Shown one piece after another: positions 25,386 to 33,352 of a DNA stretch of 64,000 nucleotides. This DNA is from Paenibacillus sp. IHBB 10380. GTDB lineage: Bacteria; Bacillota; Bacilli; Paenibacillales; Paenibacillaceae. Made by a program: the position numbers and the translations under genes. The stretch spans positions 682,001-746,000 of the forward strand of contig NZ_CP010976.1 in the NCBI RefSeq assembly GCF_000949425.1, given 5' to 3'. Under the pieces are notes generated by a model. It saw nothing but the letters and a program-made list of their open reading frames with translations. It had not been told where the DNA came from and did not search any database. The first letter of the stretch is position 1. Each line of letters starts with the position of its first letter.

Positions 25386-27056
25386 ATGTTAAATAAACCT
25401 TGGCTAGAACATTATCCGGTTGAAGTACCCATAACATTTGATTATCCGAAGCAGAATTTGGCGCAGTTTTTGGTGCAATCCGCAGAATTATATCCAGAGA
25501 AGATAGCCATGGATTTCCTAGGGAATAAGATCTCTTACAAAGTGCTATTGGATTCGGTTTACCGGTTTACGAATGCTCTGCTCAAGCTGGGTATTTGTAA
25601 GGGAGACCGAGTAGCAGTTATGTTACCGAACTGCCCACAATCGGTGATCGCGTATTATGGAACGCTTCTAATGGGCGGCATCGTTGTGATGACGAACCCT
25701 CTTTATATGCCACGCGAGTTGGAGTACCAGTTGAAGGACGCTAGTGTACAAATCATTGTAACGCTGGATGTTCTAGTCGATCGGGTGAAGAAGTCGACGG
25801 AGAAAGAACCGTTGAATTATATTCTAGTGACTTCCATTAAGGACTATCTGCCATTCCCCAAAAATTGGTTATATCCTTTGAAAACTAAGAAAACGGGGAA
25901 GCCGGTCACTTACGGTAACGGTGTCCTGTCTTTTCTTCCATTTTTGAAAAAGTCAACGGCAACGCCTACTGATATCTCAATTGACGCTGATGAGGATTTG
26001 GCACTCATTCAATATACAGGAGGGACCACGGGTTTCGCTAAGGGTGTCATGCTTACACATTCGAATCTGGTAGCCAACACCATTCAGAGTAAGCTCTGGT
26101 TTTACCGCGCTGAAATTGGGAAAGAACGCTACTTAGCAGCACTTCCCTTTTTCCATGTCTTCGGTATGACGGTGTTACTTAATCAATCTGTTCATATGGC
26201 TGGCACGTTAATTCTAATTCCACGGTTCGACATAGGTCAGGTGCTTAAGGCGATGAACCGTTTGAAACCGACTGTATTTCCCGGAGCACCTACCATGTAT
26301 ATTGCAGTTATCAACCACCCTGATGTTCATAAATTCGATCTATCTTCCGTCAAAATTTGTATTAGTGGCGCTGCCTCTTTACCGCATGAAGTGCAGGAGC
26401 GGTTCGAGAGTATTACAGGTGGCACGTTGATCGAGGGTTACGGACTGACAGAGACTTCACCGGTAACGCATGCGAACAACCTTTGGGAGAAGCGCAAAGC
26501 CGGTTCTGTTGGCATTCCCTTTCCAGATACGGAAGCTCGTATCGTTCATCCGAATACTGGAGAAGAAATGCCACAGGGTGAAATTGGTGAGATGATTATC
26601 CGAGGTCCACAGGTTATGAAGGGATATTGGCAACAACCGGATGAAACGAATAAAGCACTTCGTGATGGCTGGCTCTATACGGGAGATTTGGCAAGGATGG
26701 ACACCGACGGATTCTTTTATATATTAGACCGTCGCAAAGATTTAATTATCGCCGGAGGGTACAATATTTATCCACGAGAAGTGGAAGAAGTACTATTCGA
26801 ACACCCGGACGTGGAAGAAGCCGTTGTCGCGGGTGTGGTGGATCCTTATCGTGGTGAGACAGTGAAAGCGTTCATTATACTAAAAGAAGGATCTACAGCC
26901 AATGAGGAAGAGTTAAAACGTTGGTGTAAAGAAAAACTGGCGGTATATAAAGTCCCTAGAATTTATGAGTTTCGTGCTACATTTCCAAAAACATTGGTCG
27001 GTAAAGTGTTGCGACGGAAACTGATTGACGAAGATACGGATAACACGCTTAAGTAA
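25386..27056 (+). CDS. lcfA: Long-chain acyl-CoA synthetase
   Basis: About 556 residues from the ATG at 25386; an in-frame GTG at 25377 is too close to its site. ANL-superfamily motifs: A3 'IQYTGGTTGFAKGVMLTHSN' (about 210), A5 'LIEGYGLTETSPV', A7 'WLYTGDLARMDTDG', A8 'RRKDLIIAGGYNIYPREVEE' and the A10 lysine in 'TLVGKVLRRKL'. It activates fatty acids to acyl-CoA with ATP, the entry step of the pathway. 60 bases after fadE, within the rightward fad operon. Confidence 0.93.
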   Translation: MLNKPWLEHYPVEVPITFDYPKQNLAQFLVQSAELYPEKIAMDFLGNKISYKVLLDSVYRFTNALLKLGICKGDRVAVMLPNCPQSVIAYYGTLLMGGIVVMTNPLYMPRELEYQLKDASVQIIVTLDVLVDRVKKSTEKEPLNYILVTSIKDYLPFPKNWLYPLKTKKTGKPVTYGNGVLSFLPFLKKSTATPTDISIDADEDLALIQYTGGTTGFAKGVMLTHSNLVANTIQSKLWFYRAEIGKERYLAALPFFHVFGMTVLLNQSVHMAGTLILIPRFDIGQVLKAMNRLKPTVFPGAPTMYIAVINHPDVHKFDLSSVKICISGAASLPHEVQERFESITGGTLIEGYGLTETSPVTHANNLWEKRKAGSVGIPFPDTEARIVHPNTGEEMPQGEIGEMIIRGPQVMKGYWQQPDETNKALRDGWLYTGDLARMDTDGFFYILDRRKDLIIAGGYNIYPREVEEVLFEHPDVEEAVVAGVVDPYRGETVKAFIILKEGSTANEEELKRWCKEKLAVYKVPRIYEFRATFPKTLVGKVLRRKLIDEDTDNTLK

Positions 27057-27139
27057 CAAGCCAAGCATGTTGAGTTCCAGTCGATGGACCCATGTATGAG
27101 GTGAAATTAGGAGAGCGGAAAAAGTGAGGAGGACTTTTA

Positions 27140-27568
27140 ATGAAAACGGATTCAGATGGTGTACATCCTAACTTTGAACATTGGGGGAAAATAGCTGAAT
27201 CTACATTCTGGGGATTCGTGGGGTGTGAAATTGAAGAACTAGGTGAGTCAAAGGTGATCGTTTCCATTGAAATTAAACCGCATCACTTGAATCTAATCGG
27301 TATTCTTCATGGAGGCGTGCATGCGACGTTAATCGATTCAGCGATGGGATTGGTTGCGATGATTGCCAGACCGAATGATAACGTAGTCACAAGCAATTTA
27401 ACGATGAACTATGTGGCACCGACAGAGAGAGGACGGGTTTTTGTAACCGCAGAAATCATTCATAGTTCTCGTAAAATGATTACAACTCAAGCTTTTGCAA
27501 GGGCGGAGAACGGAGATTTATGCGCTTTTGGAACGGGAACCTTCCGTGTGATTAATAAACCTGCTTAG
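27140..27568 (+). CDS. PaaI-type hotdog-fold thioesterase
   Basis: 142 residues of the single-hotdog PaaI family: 'HHLNLIGILHGGVHATLIDSAMGL' carries the conserved HGG, with the catalytic acid expected in the following helix; then 'VTSNLTMNYVAPTERGRVF'. It hydrolyses acyl-CoA thioesters and probably relieves CoA trapping in the beta-oxidation cluster. AGGAGG lies 8 bases before the ATG. It is the last gene before a strong terminator, so probably part of the fad operon (83-base gap after lcfA). Confidence 0.85.
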   Translation: MKTDSDGVHPNFEHWGKIAESTFWGFVGCEIEELGESKVIVSIEIKPHHLNLIGILHGGVHATLIDSAMGLVAMIARPNDNVVTSNLTMNYVAPTERGRVFVTAEIIHSSRKMITTQAFARAENGDLCAFGTGTFRVINKPA

Positions 27569-27617
27569 AATGATGATTGTGAATATATAAATGATTAAAG
27601 GTGTTCCTATCAACCTA

Positions 27618-27656
27618 AAAAAAGTTCGCTGACAACAATCTGTCAGCGAACTTTTG
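27618..27656 (+). terminator. Terminator of the fad operon
   Basis: AAAAGTTCGCTGACA / TGTCAGCGAACTTTT, a 14-15 bp stem with a 6-base loop. Confidence 0.9.
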
Positions 27657-28058
27657 CTATAGCAGGGCTACATAATAATAAGTAACATCAGTAGGCTGGT
27701 TACCACTTGTGTGAGGTACTGTGTATTCTGGTAATTTGCGGCAACTTACTTAACAACTACCGAATATCGCCAAATGATGCTATTTCTCCATTTATTGTGA
27801 AGCTAAGAGACTCTCGTAATAGGGCCTTTTAAAAAAAACTGCATCATTACTTAAATAGGTTTCTAGTGTAATCATTATAACCTAATTCTCATCAACGATT
27901 CGATTCACATCTTTTTCGTTAGGAGTGTTTGAACTTTGTAAATGGTGGTCGTCTTTTTCAAATTATCAATACCTTATTTTGGTTAATTAGCAGGTATGAT
28001 ATACTAGAAAACGATGATAAACATATGGACAAACATGCAAAGATAAAGTCGAGCTTAG
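27657..28058. other. Gene-free spacer before the CRISPR region
   Basis: No gene that I can support on either strand. The sequence is AT-rich and shows no clear repeats. It would be the place for lost cas genes, but no Cas motif can be read here. Confidence 0.4.
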
Positions 28059-28085
28059 ATGTTTGAGGGATCATTGATTTTCTAG
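28059..28085 (+). pseudogene. Possible vestige of the cas2 3' end
   Basis: A nine-codon run ending in TAG reads M-F-E-G-S-L-I-F, close to the DVEGPLIL-like end that I recall for type I-C Cas2. An upstream out-of-frame 'DKVEL' would fit NKVEH of the same tail. It ends directly at the leader hairpin, where cas2 normally stops. Very short, so the call is tentative. Confidence 0.25.
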
Positions 28086-28127
28086 TGCGAACCTGAAGCA
28101 CACATGAATTCCCTAGGAGGTTCGCAC
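28085..28127. promoter_or_regulatory. Leader-proximal hairpin of the CRISPR array
   Basis: Inverted repeat GTGCGAACCT / AGGTTCGCAC with the interior AGCACACATGAATTCC. This arrangement is what I recall between cas2 and the array leader in type I-C loci. It sits about 125 bases before the first repeat; the interval (28128-28253) is AT-rich and leader-like. Confidence 0.5.
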
Positions 28128-28253
28128 CAGGAAAGAATGAATAATAGCCTTCGTTTGGATAATATTGGATTTAAAAATGAGAAAAAAAGGATGGATTCAT
28201 TGATTTTCACTTTAAAATGGGTTGAAATCTACTTTGTTCATTACTTTTTCGCA

Positions 28254-28417
28254 GTCGCACTCTGTATGAGTGCGTGGATTGAAATCACGAATACAATACG
28301 ATTGTCCGGAAGGATCACGTCGCACTCTGTATGAGTGCGTGGATTGAAATTCGATCTAACTTGGCTTGTATCAGATTGTCTTGCCGTCGCACTCTACACG
28401 AGTGCGTGGATTGAAAT
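28254..28417 (+). CRISPR. Orphan type I-C-like CRISPR mini-array (three repeats, two spacers)
   Basis: Three 32-bp repeats at 28254-28285, 28319-28350 and 28386-28417, each starting GTCGCACTCT and ending GAGTGCGTGGATTGAAAT, the type I-C consensus form. Spacers are 33 bp (28286-28318) and 35 bp (28351-28385). Repeats 1 and 2 are identical; repeat 3 differs only in the hairpin loop (TGTAT becomes TACAC), while the GCACTC/GAGTGC stem is kept. Divergence at the right end and the leader-like DNA on the left agree on orientation. No cas gene lies in the window, so any function would need Cas proteins in trans. Confidence 0.88.
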
Positions 28418-28640
28418 CTATGGCGGTCACGATAATCCAACCGAAGATATCATAAGAAGGCATACAACCTCAATTCAAAATCTGGTTTCCCATTTGTATC
28501 ATATTGATGACTTGATCGTTATCGACAATAGTGAATCAACCGGAGAAATTGTGTTGGAAATAGAGCATAATGTCCTTAAATATCAGGCTGACTTGCTCCG
28601 GATGTGGGTTCAAATTATTAAGCAATATTTTAGAGGTTAA
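28418..28640 (+). pseudogene. 3' fragment of a zeta-toxin-like kinase gene
   Basis: From the base after CRISPR repeat 3, one frame encodes Y-G-G-H-D-N-P-T-E-D-I-I-R-R and 'LVSHLYHIDDLIVIDNSEST', ending at 28640. It aligns throughout with residues 124-190 of the intact zeta-like protein at 36894-37499 (NGGHHIETEDIIRR, LLSHLDQIDQLVVIDNS). The first 123 residues, including the Walker A motif, are missing, so it is dead. The sharp join to the CRISPR repeat marks a recombination breakpoint. Confidence 0.85.
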
Positions 28641-28659
28641 AAGAAATAGAGAGTAATTT

Positions 28660-28695
28660 AAACGACCAGAATGATTACAAAGGGGTCGTTTATTT
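28660..28695 (+). terminator. Terminator after the zeta remnant
   Basis: AAACGACC / GGTCGTTT stem, then TATTTAT. The intact zeta gene has a terminator in the same relative place. Confidence 0.65.
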
Positions 28696-29059
28696 ATGAT
28701 AAGGATGGAATTAATCACTTGCACTACTATAGCTGAGCTGGCGAGAATCACATTGTTTTTCATCGAGGAATGAAAGGGGTGTTTTTTTCTCTGGCAATGC
28801 TAAATCTAAAGAGATGGCTGTTTCTGGTGGAAAGTTGGGCGGTTTGAGGGTTTGGCTTAGATATGTAATTACCACCGTTGAAGCTATGATGGAATTCAAC
28901 GCTATAGCCTCCACTACACTTTCCGGCTTTATTTTATGCTATTCGTTTCCCGTACATGCACTTATAGGCAGGAGCCCTCATATAAATGAAGAATCGACTT
29001 AATTGAGCGCCGGGGGGAACGTGACATCCCTGGTAATCCAGCTTGGGGGTGTCCGATCT
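28696..29059. other. Upstream region of sigK
   Basis: No gene supported. It should contain the mother-cell promoter of sigK. A CATATAAAT at 28979-28987 is the nearest thing to a sigma-E -10 element, but I could not pair it with a convincing -35. GC-rich GAGCGCCGGGGGGAACG at 29004-29020 is unusual for the surroundings. Confidence 0.35.
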
Positions 29060-29758
29060 ATGGGACTGTTCGCGACAATTGCACTGTTCATTAAACAGCT
29101 GTCACTGCTTGTGTCGTACGTCAAAAACAACGCTTTTCCACAGCCTTTACCTGAGAAGGAGGAGAGCAAATACTTAAAGCTGATGTCTGAAGGTGACGGG
29201 CATGCGCGTAACCTGCTCATTGAGCATAACTTGCGGCTAGTGGCACATATCGTTAAGAAATTTGATAATACAGGCGAGGATTTGGAAGACCTTATATCGA
29301 TCGGGACGATCGGTCTGATTAAAGCTATTGAGAGTTACCAGCCAGATAAAGGGACCAAGTTGGCCACTTTTGCTGCTCGTTGTATTGAGAATGAAATACT
29401 GATGCATTTACGTTCTCTCAAAAAGACACGAAAAGATGTATCTCTCCATGATCCAATTGGTACTGATAAAGAAGGAAATGAAATTACATTGATTGATATT
29501 CTAGGTAGTGAAGCAGACGACGTGGCGGATCTCGTTCAACTGAAGATTGAGAAGAGTAAAATCTATCGTAACCTAGATATATTGGACCCACGCGAACAGG
29601 AAGTCATTAAAGGTCGTTTTGGGCTGGAACAGGGCGGAGAGGAACGGACCCAACGGGAAATCGCGAAGGAGCTGGGTATTAGTCGGAGTTATGTTTCACG
29701 TATTGAGAAGAGAGCGCTGATGAAGCTGTATCATGAGTTTTATAAGGCGAAAAGATAA
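29060..29758 (+). CDS. sigK: RNA polymerase sporulation sigma factor pro-sigma-K
   Basis: 232 residues from the ATG at 29060 (GGGGGTG upstream). The hydrophobic pro-sequence [20 protein letters not shown] is removed by SpoIVFB during sporulation. Region 2 reads '[20 protein letters not shown]', '[20 protein letters not shown]' and '[20 protein letters not shown]'; region 4 reads '[20 protein letters not shown]'. It directs late mother-cell transcription. The gene is whole, unlike the skin-interrupted form in B. subtilis, but bases 29255-29454 recur almost unchanged in a broken copy at 37565, and the two copies flank the Wadjet/toxin cargo. Confidence 0.95.
   Translation: MGLFATIALFIKQLSLLVSYVKNNAFPQPLPEKEESKYLKLMSEGDGHARNLLIEHNLRLVAHIVKKFDNTGEDLEDLISIGTIGLIKAIESYQPDKGTKLATFAARCIENEILMHLRSLKKTRKDVSLHDPIGTDKEGNEITLIDILGSEADDVADLVQLKIEKSKIYRNLDILDPREQEVIKGRFGLEQGGEERTQREIAKELGISRSYVSRIEKRALMKLYHEFYKAKR
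29255..29454 (+). repeat. 200-bp direct repeat within sigK, left copy
   Basis: Matches 37565-37764 with two mismatches (29278 and 29311). To the left the identity stops within a few bases; to the right it falls abruptly to about 86%. The offset between copies is 8,310 bases. Confidence 0.9.
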
Positions 29759-29776
29759 CTTGAAAATGTAGGATAA

Positions 29777-29826
29777 TAGCCAGTAGGGATGAGATACTAA
29801 TGTCTCAATCCTACTGGCTATTTTTG
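29777..29826 (+). terminator. Terminator of sigK
   Basis: TAGCCAGTAGG / CCTACTGGCTA followed by TTTTT; an inner GAGA/TCTC pair extends the stem. Confidence 0.9.
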
Positions 29827-29935
29827 TTACTGCAACATAAATAAACGTAGGATATCATCGTAGGGATTCTTGCTTTCTTGTATACTGTACAAGGAGCTTA
29901 AAAAATACAAATAATATTTAGTGTAGGAGGCTTCA

Positions 29936-31243
29936 GTGCAAAATTTTGATGATGTTGTTTCGTTTATTAGCCAATCTTTTTTGAAAAAAGATGAGCAGCT
30001 AGAGATGCCAAGGACAATAGGCGAAACTTCACTTATAGATATAGATATTGTAAAAAGAACAGCACGTACGATAAGAAGAGTCGGGATCATTACAGTTGCT
30101 CGAGAGTATTCCTCAATTGTTGGAGCCCTCCCGGATCAGCAGCTTTTAAGTTGGACAGTGGGAAAACGTGCCTCACTAGACGATAATCAACAAACTTTTG
30201 ATTGGCTTCATAAAGGATGGATTTTGAAAGAAGTTCGTTTTAAACGCGATGGGAAATCTGTAGAACGAATTCAGTACCGCATGGGCTATTTATTATATGT
30301 ATATTTATTAAATAAGCAAACGGATGAGCATCGGGATTTTTTAAATCAATTTACGCAATATCAGTCGAATGCTGCGCAGAAAATGGAACAAATCACGTAT
30401 TTACATGACGAACGATTACTTCAGTTGAAAGATTTGGCATTATTCTTGTCAGGTAGTTTACAATGGAGCCCTAATGATCTAGAAGATCAGTATATTTTCC
30501 CAGCGAATTGGAGTATATCTAAACGAATCGACGGCTTAAACTTTTTATTAGCATTTCTCTTGATTTCTAGTAGCAAAGAGATATTTGATTGGAAAGAAAT
30601 TGGCGCGCATTACTACCCGGGTATTGGAGGCTCTAAGGCATTTGATGCGTATAAAATAGTGTTTCTTAACATTTTGGAGACGATAAGTGGTCAGTCGCTG
30701 GAAACGTTAGGGATGATTAGTGGTGGACAAATTACTTCAATCTATTTTGCCGGAGAGCTTGAAGGAACGTGGTCGAATTTTCGAGCAGGTCCTGTGCATG
30801 CCTTAACTAATATTTCGGTTTCACAAGACCATTATTCAACTAGAGCAACAACACTCTGGTTAGTTGAGAATCGAGCCATTTTGACTCGGATGTCAGCAGA
30901 ACCTCATTTCTTGCAGGAGACAAATTCATTGATAGTTTGTGTAGATGGTCATCTTCGAAGTGCGCATAAACATTTCATCAGACAATTGTTGCTGAATAGT
31001 AGTATCGACCAAACGATTTTTTGGAGCGACTATGATGAAGCTGGACTGCAAATTGCAGGAGAGATGTTTCAATCGCTCATGGGACACGCTGTGCGGCATA
31101 AATGGATCTGTCTGGATCACTCGATAATAACCAATTGGTCGGAGTATCAACAGAGCATGGAGAGTTTACTACAAGATATGAAATCAGAACAAGAGATCGT
31201 GTTAGGGGAGGCAGATGATTGGAGAAGCTGGATCAACCATTAA
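29936..31243 (+). CDS. jetD: Wadjet protein JetD (toprim nuclease subunit)
   Basis: 435 residues from a GTG with AGGAGG 5 bases upstream. The C-terminal third is a DUF2220/toprim-like nuclease: the acidic residues are in 'TTLWLVENRAILTRM' (about 300-315), 'NSLIVCVDGHLRSAHKHFIR' and 'IFWSDYDEAGLQIAGEMF' (about 360-375). The N-terminal half carries winged-helix-like sequence. In Wadjet, JetD cleaves closed circular plasmids that the JetABC SMC complex has extruded. Here it is the first gene of the operon and overlaps jetA by 25 bases, different from the A-B-C-D order of the best-known systems. Confidence 0.85.
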   Translation: MQNFDDVVSFISQSFLKKDEQLEMPRTIGETSLIDIDIVKRTARTIRRVGIITVAREYSSIVGALPDQQLLSWTVGKRASLDDNQQTFDWLHKGWILKEVRFKRDGKSVERIQYRMGYLLYVYLLNKQTDEHRDFLNQFTQYQSNAAQKMEQITYLHDERLLQLKDLALFLSGSLQWSPNDLEDQYIFPANWSISKRIDGLNFLLAFLLISSSKEIFDWKEIGAHYYPGIGGSKAFDAYKIVFLNILETISGQSLETLGMISGGQITSIYFAGELEGTWSNFRAGPVHALTNISVSQDHYSTRATTLWLVENRAILTRMSAEPHFLQETNSLIVCVDGHLRSAHKHFIRQLLLNSSIDQTIFWSDYDEAGLQIAGEMFQSLMGHAVRHKWICLDHSIITNWSEYQQSMESLLQDMKSEQEIVLGEADDWRSWINH

Positions 31244-32694
31244 TTTCAATTTTTCAAACAAACGAATCCAAACCGGAAATGCATCAGGCATTAAGGGATA
31301 TTGCCTTGTTATCTGGGGTTCTTAATGATCTCAACTCACAAAACTTCCTGCAGACACCTATCGAAATTTTACGATTTCTTCGTATTATTCAATTGATTAA
31401 TGAAGAAGCTTTGGGACTCGATGATCCGATTGAAAACGCAGATACGCTATATTTTCGTTATCGTAACCGCTTTGATGACCTTGAACCACCAAGTAAGAAA
31501 AAGGTCGAACAAATTGTAAATGTTCTTGTGAAGTATAACTGGATATCCAAACAAACAAGACAGCTAAAAATGCGGGATGTAGGTAAGCGGATGATGGATA
31601 CACTCATACGTCTTGCAAATGATTCTTTAGCCTATTATATGCATGATGATATTGGCAGATCGTTATTCCAAGCTAGACGGGATGCTGAGCTTAGCGAAGC
31701 ATATGACGATCATGGCATTTCCGGTGGTAATAAAATTGCTAGTATGATTCGCAACGTTGAAAATGCAATTCAATTGATGAAAGAACGAGAATTAGAGATG
31801 CTAGCTGACCGTAATGCGCTACCTCAACTAGAGATCATACATCAGCTGATGCAGGAATTAGAAATTAAATTGTCGGAGCGTTTTCGCCAATTCCATACGT
31901 TAGAGGACAGTCTGGTACTCAGCAATTTAATGCAGTCAGGAACTTCTGCACTTGCAGACGGCACGAATTTGAGCATGGGGATGATCAATAAATATCTTAA
32001 ATTCACGATGATGAAGCAAACGATGCTATTGTCCTCGATAAATCCGGAAAAAGTAAGGACATTTATTACACAAATGTATGATCCGCCTCAAGAATCAGAC
32101 ATTCCCAATGCACATCAAATTATGAGCTTTATGGAGCAAAATGAATACGAGGGTGAGTCTATGGATGGTTTATGGATTCCGATTAAATTCGCTGCTCCTC
32201 TTTCAGGAGAAGCAATTGGTGAAGCCATACAGTATCTAGAAAACTATGAGCCGATTGTTGACTTAATGCAAGAAGACGTCCAGGAAATCGAATATGTAAA
32301 TGAGGAAATGGATATTGCTCAATTAGAAGATATGATGGGGGATTCGCAATGGTTGCTTACCAAATCCATGATTGAAACGGAAGCGATTGAAGTATTTATG
32401 AAGGAAGTGGAGGCTGCGCCTATAGAGACTGTAATGATTGAAGCAACATCTACGGCGTGGGGAGATGCGATTAATGCGCTTACTGCGGTATCTGCGTTGG
32501 TAGGCAGTAAGAAGTTAATATTGGAGGAAGCTACGGATGATTTAAAAGTACAAACCTCTCTGTATGACAAGGAATGGGATTGGATGGATCGTGATGATAT
32601 GAATCAAGTGGTTAAGAATAAAAAAAATTGCACTATAAAGAATAGGGCCACAGAAAATATAGATGAAAGGAGTGATGATGAGCTTGACGGATGA
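31219..32694 (+). CDS. jetA: Wadjet protein JetA (MksF-like kleisin)
   Basis: 491 residues from a TTG at 31219 with GGGGAGG 7 bases upstream, inside the end of jetD. Largely helical, with 'DLEPPSKKKVEQIVNVLVKY', the long helices 'LEMLADRNALPQLEIIHQLM' and the acidic C-terminal part 'VDLMQEDVQEIEYVNEEMDI'. Length, position and the next two genes identify it as the kleisin-type JetA/MksF subunit that bridges the JetC heads. I see no catalytic motif, as expected. The very end (about 40 residues) is variable and lysine rich. It overlaps jetB. Confidence 0.8.
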   Translation: MEKLDQPLISIFQTNESKPEMHQALRDIALLSGVLNDLNSQNFLQTPIEILRFLRIIQLINEEALGLDDPIENADTLYFRYRNRFDDLEPPSKKKVEQIVNVLVKYNWISKQTRQLKMRDVGKRMMDTLIRLANDSLAYYMHDDIGRSLFQARRDAELSEAYDDHGISGGNKIASMIRNVENAIQLMKERELEMLADRNALPQLEIIHQLMQELEIKLSERFRQFHTLEDSLVLSNLMQSGTSALADGTNLSMGMINKYLKFTMMKQTMLLSSINPEKVRTFITQMYDPPQESDIPNAHQIMSFMEQNEYEGESMDGLWIPIKFAAPLSGEAIGEAIQYLENYEPIVDLMQEDVQEIEYVNEEMDIAQLEDMMGDSQWLLTKSMIETEAIEVFMKEVEAAPIETVMIEATSTAWGDAINALTAVSALVGSKKLILEEATDDLKVQTSLYDKEWDWMDRDDMNQVVKNKKNCTIKNRATENIDERSDDELDG

Positions 32695-33352
32695 AATGAA
32701 TGTAAATCCTCTTAATGTCATGCAGGCTGTCAAAGGAATGTTAACCGAAGTCGAAGAGATCGTTTTTATGAATCTCTTATTCTCATCCTCTGCAACAATA
32801 CGTGCGGGGAATTTCGGATTATCCAGGCGTGAGGTGGAAAAGCAATTAAAGATCACTGATGATCATGAGAAGTTCGATTCATTTCTGAAGCGGGTTAATC
32901 AAGCAGTAAGTCGGTATTTTAAAGTGATTTATGATGAGAAAAAGGATCAAATCGTCGTCATGATGAGAGTTCCTGCTAAAGCTGCACGCAGTACATTGTC
33001 TAAAGAAAGTTTAGCAATCCTTTTGTTTATGTTTTACCAGCAAGAAGTTTTACAGCATGAGTTTACACTATTTGATCAGCTGTTAAATGCCCTTGGACAT
33101 GAGACCACAAAGGCAAATCAACGTTTGAATCTGAATATAGACCAACTGAAAAAAATCGGTGCACTTGAAGAATATGATACAAATTCTAATGAGAAGGCTT
33201 ATGCAATTACTGCAATTGGTGCAAACATGTTCTCGGATTCATTTTTGCGGCGTACTGTTGAATTTAGTCAATCCAATCAATTAAATAAAGAAGAAGTATT
33301 GAAATTCTTCAAGCGATATAATCTGTATCAGGAAGGGACTGAAGAACTATGA
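32678..33352 (+). CDS. jetB: Wadjet protein JetB (MksE-like, DUF4194)
   Basis: 224 residues from the ATG at 32678 (AAAGGAG 6 bases upstream), starting inside jetA. Winged-helix protein of the MksE/JetB type: 'RREVEKQLKITDDHEKFDSF', 'LSKESLAILLFMFYQQEVLQ' and 'ALGHETTKANQRLNLNIDQL', ending 'FKRYNLYQEGTEEL'. In the complex it binds the JetA kleisin as the KITE subunit. Its stop overlaps the jetC start (ATGA), so all four proteins come from one tightly coupled message. Confidence 0.83.
   Translation: MSLTDEMNVNPLNVMQAVKGMLTEVEEIVFMNLLFSSSATIRAGNFGLSRREVEKQLKITDDHEKFDSFLKRVNQAVSRYFKVIYDEKKDQIVVMMRVPAKAARSTLSKESLAILLFMFYQQEVLQHEFTLFDQLLNALGHETTKANQRLNLNIDQLKKIGALEEYDTNSNEKAYAITAIGANMFSDSFLRRTVEFSQSNQLNKEEVLKFFKRYNLYQEGTEEL

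Noticed and set aside
28205..28228. A possible degenerate fourth CRISPR repeat (CACTTTAAAATGGGTTGAAAT)
   Set aside because: Only the GTTGAAAT end fits, the spacer to repeat 1 would be 25 bp instead of 33-35, and degenerate repeats are expected at the trailer end, not beside the leader.
28104..28640. Two open frames running through the CRISPR repeats
   Set aside because: Both contain translated repeat units (SAWIEI) and exist only because the repeat and the zeta remnant happen to stay open. They are not genes.
28979..28987. CATATAAAT as a sigma-E -10 element for sigK
   Set aside because: No convincing -35 at the right distance, so I do not list it as a promoter.
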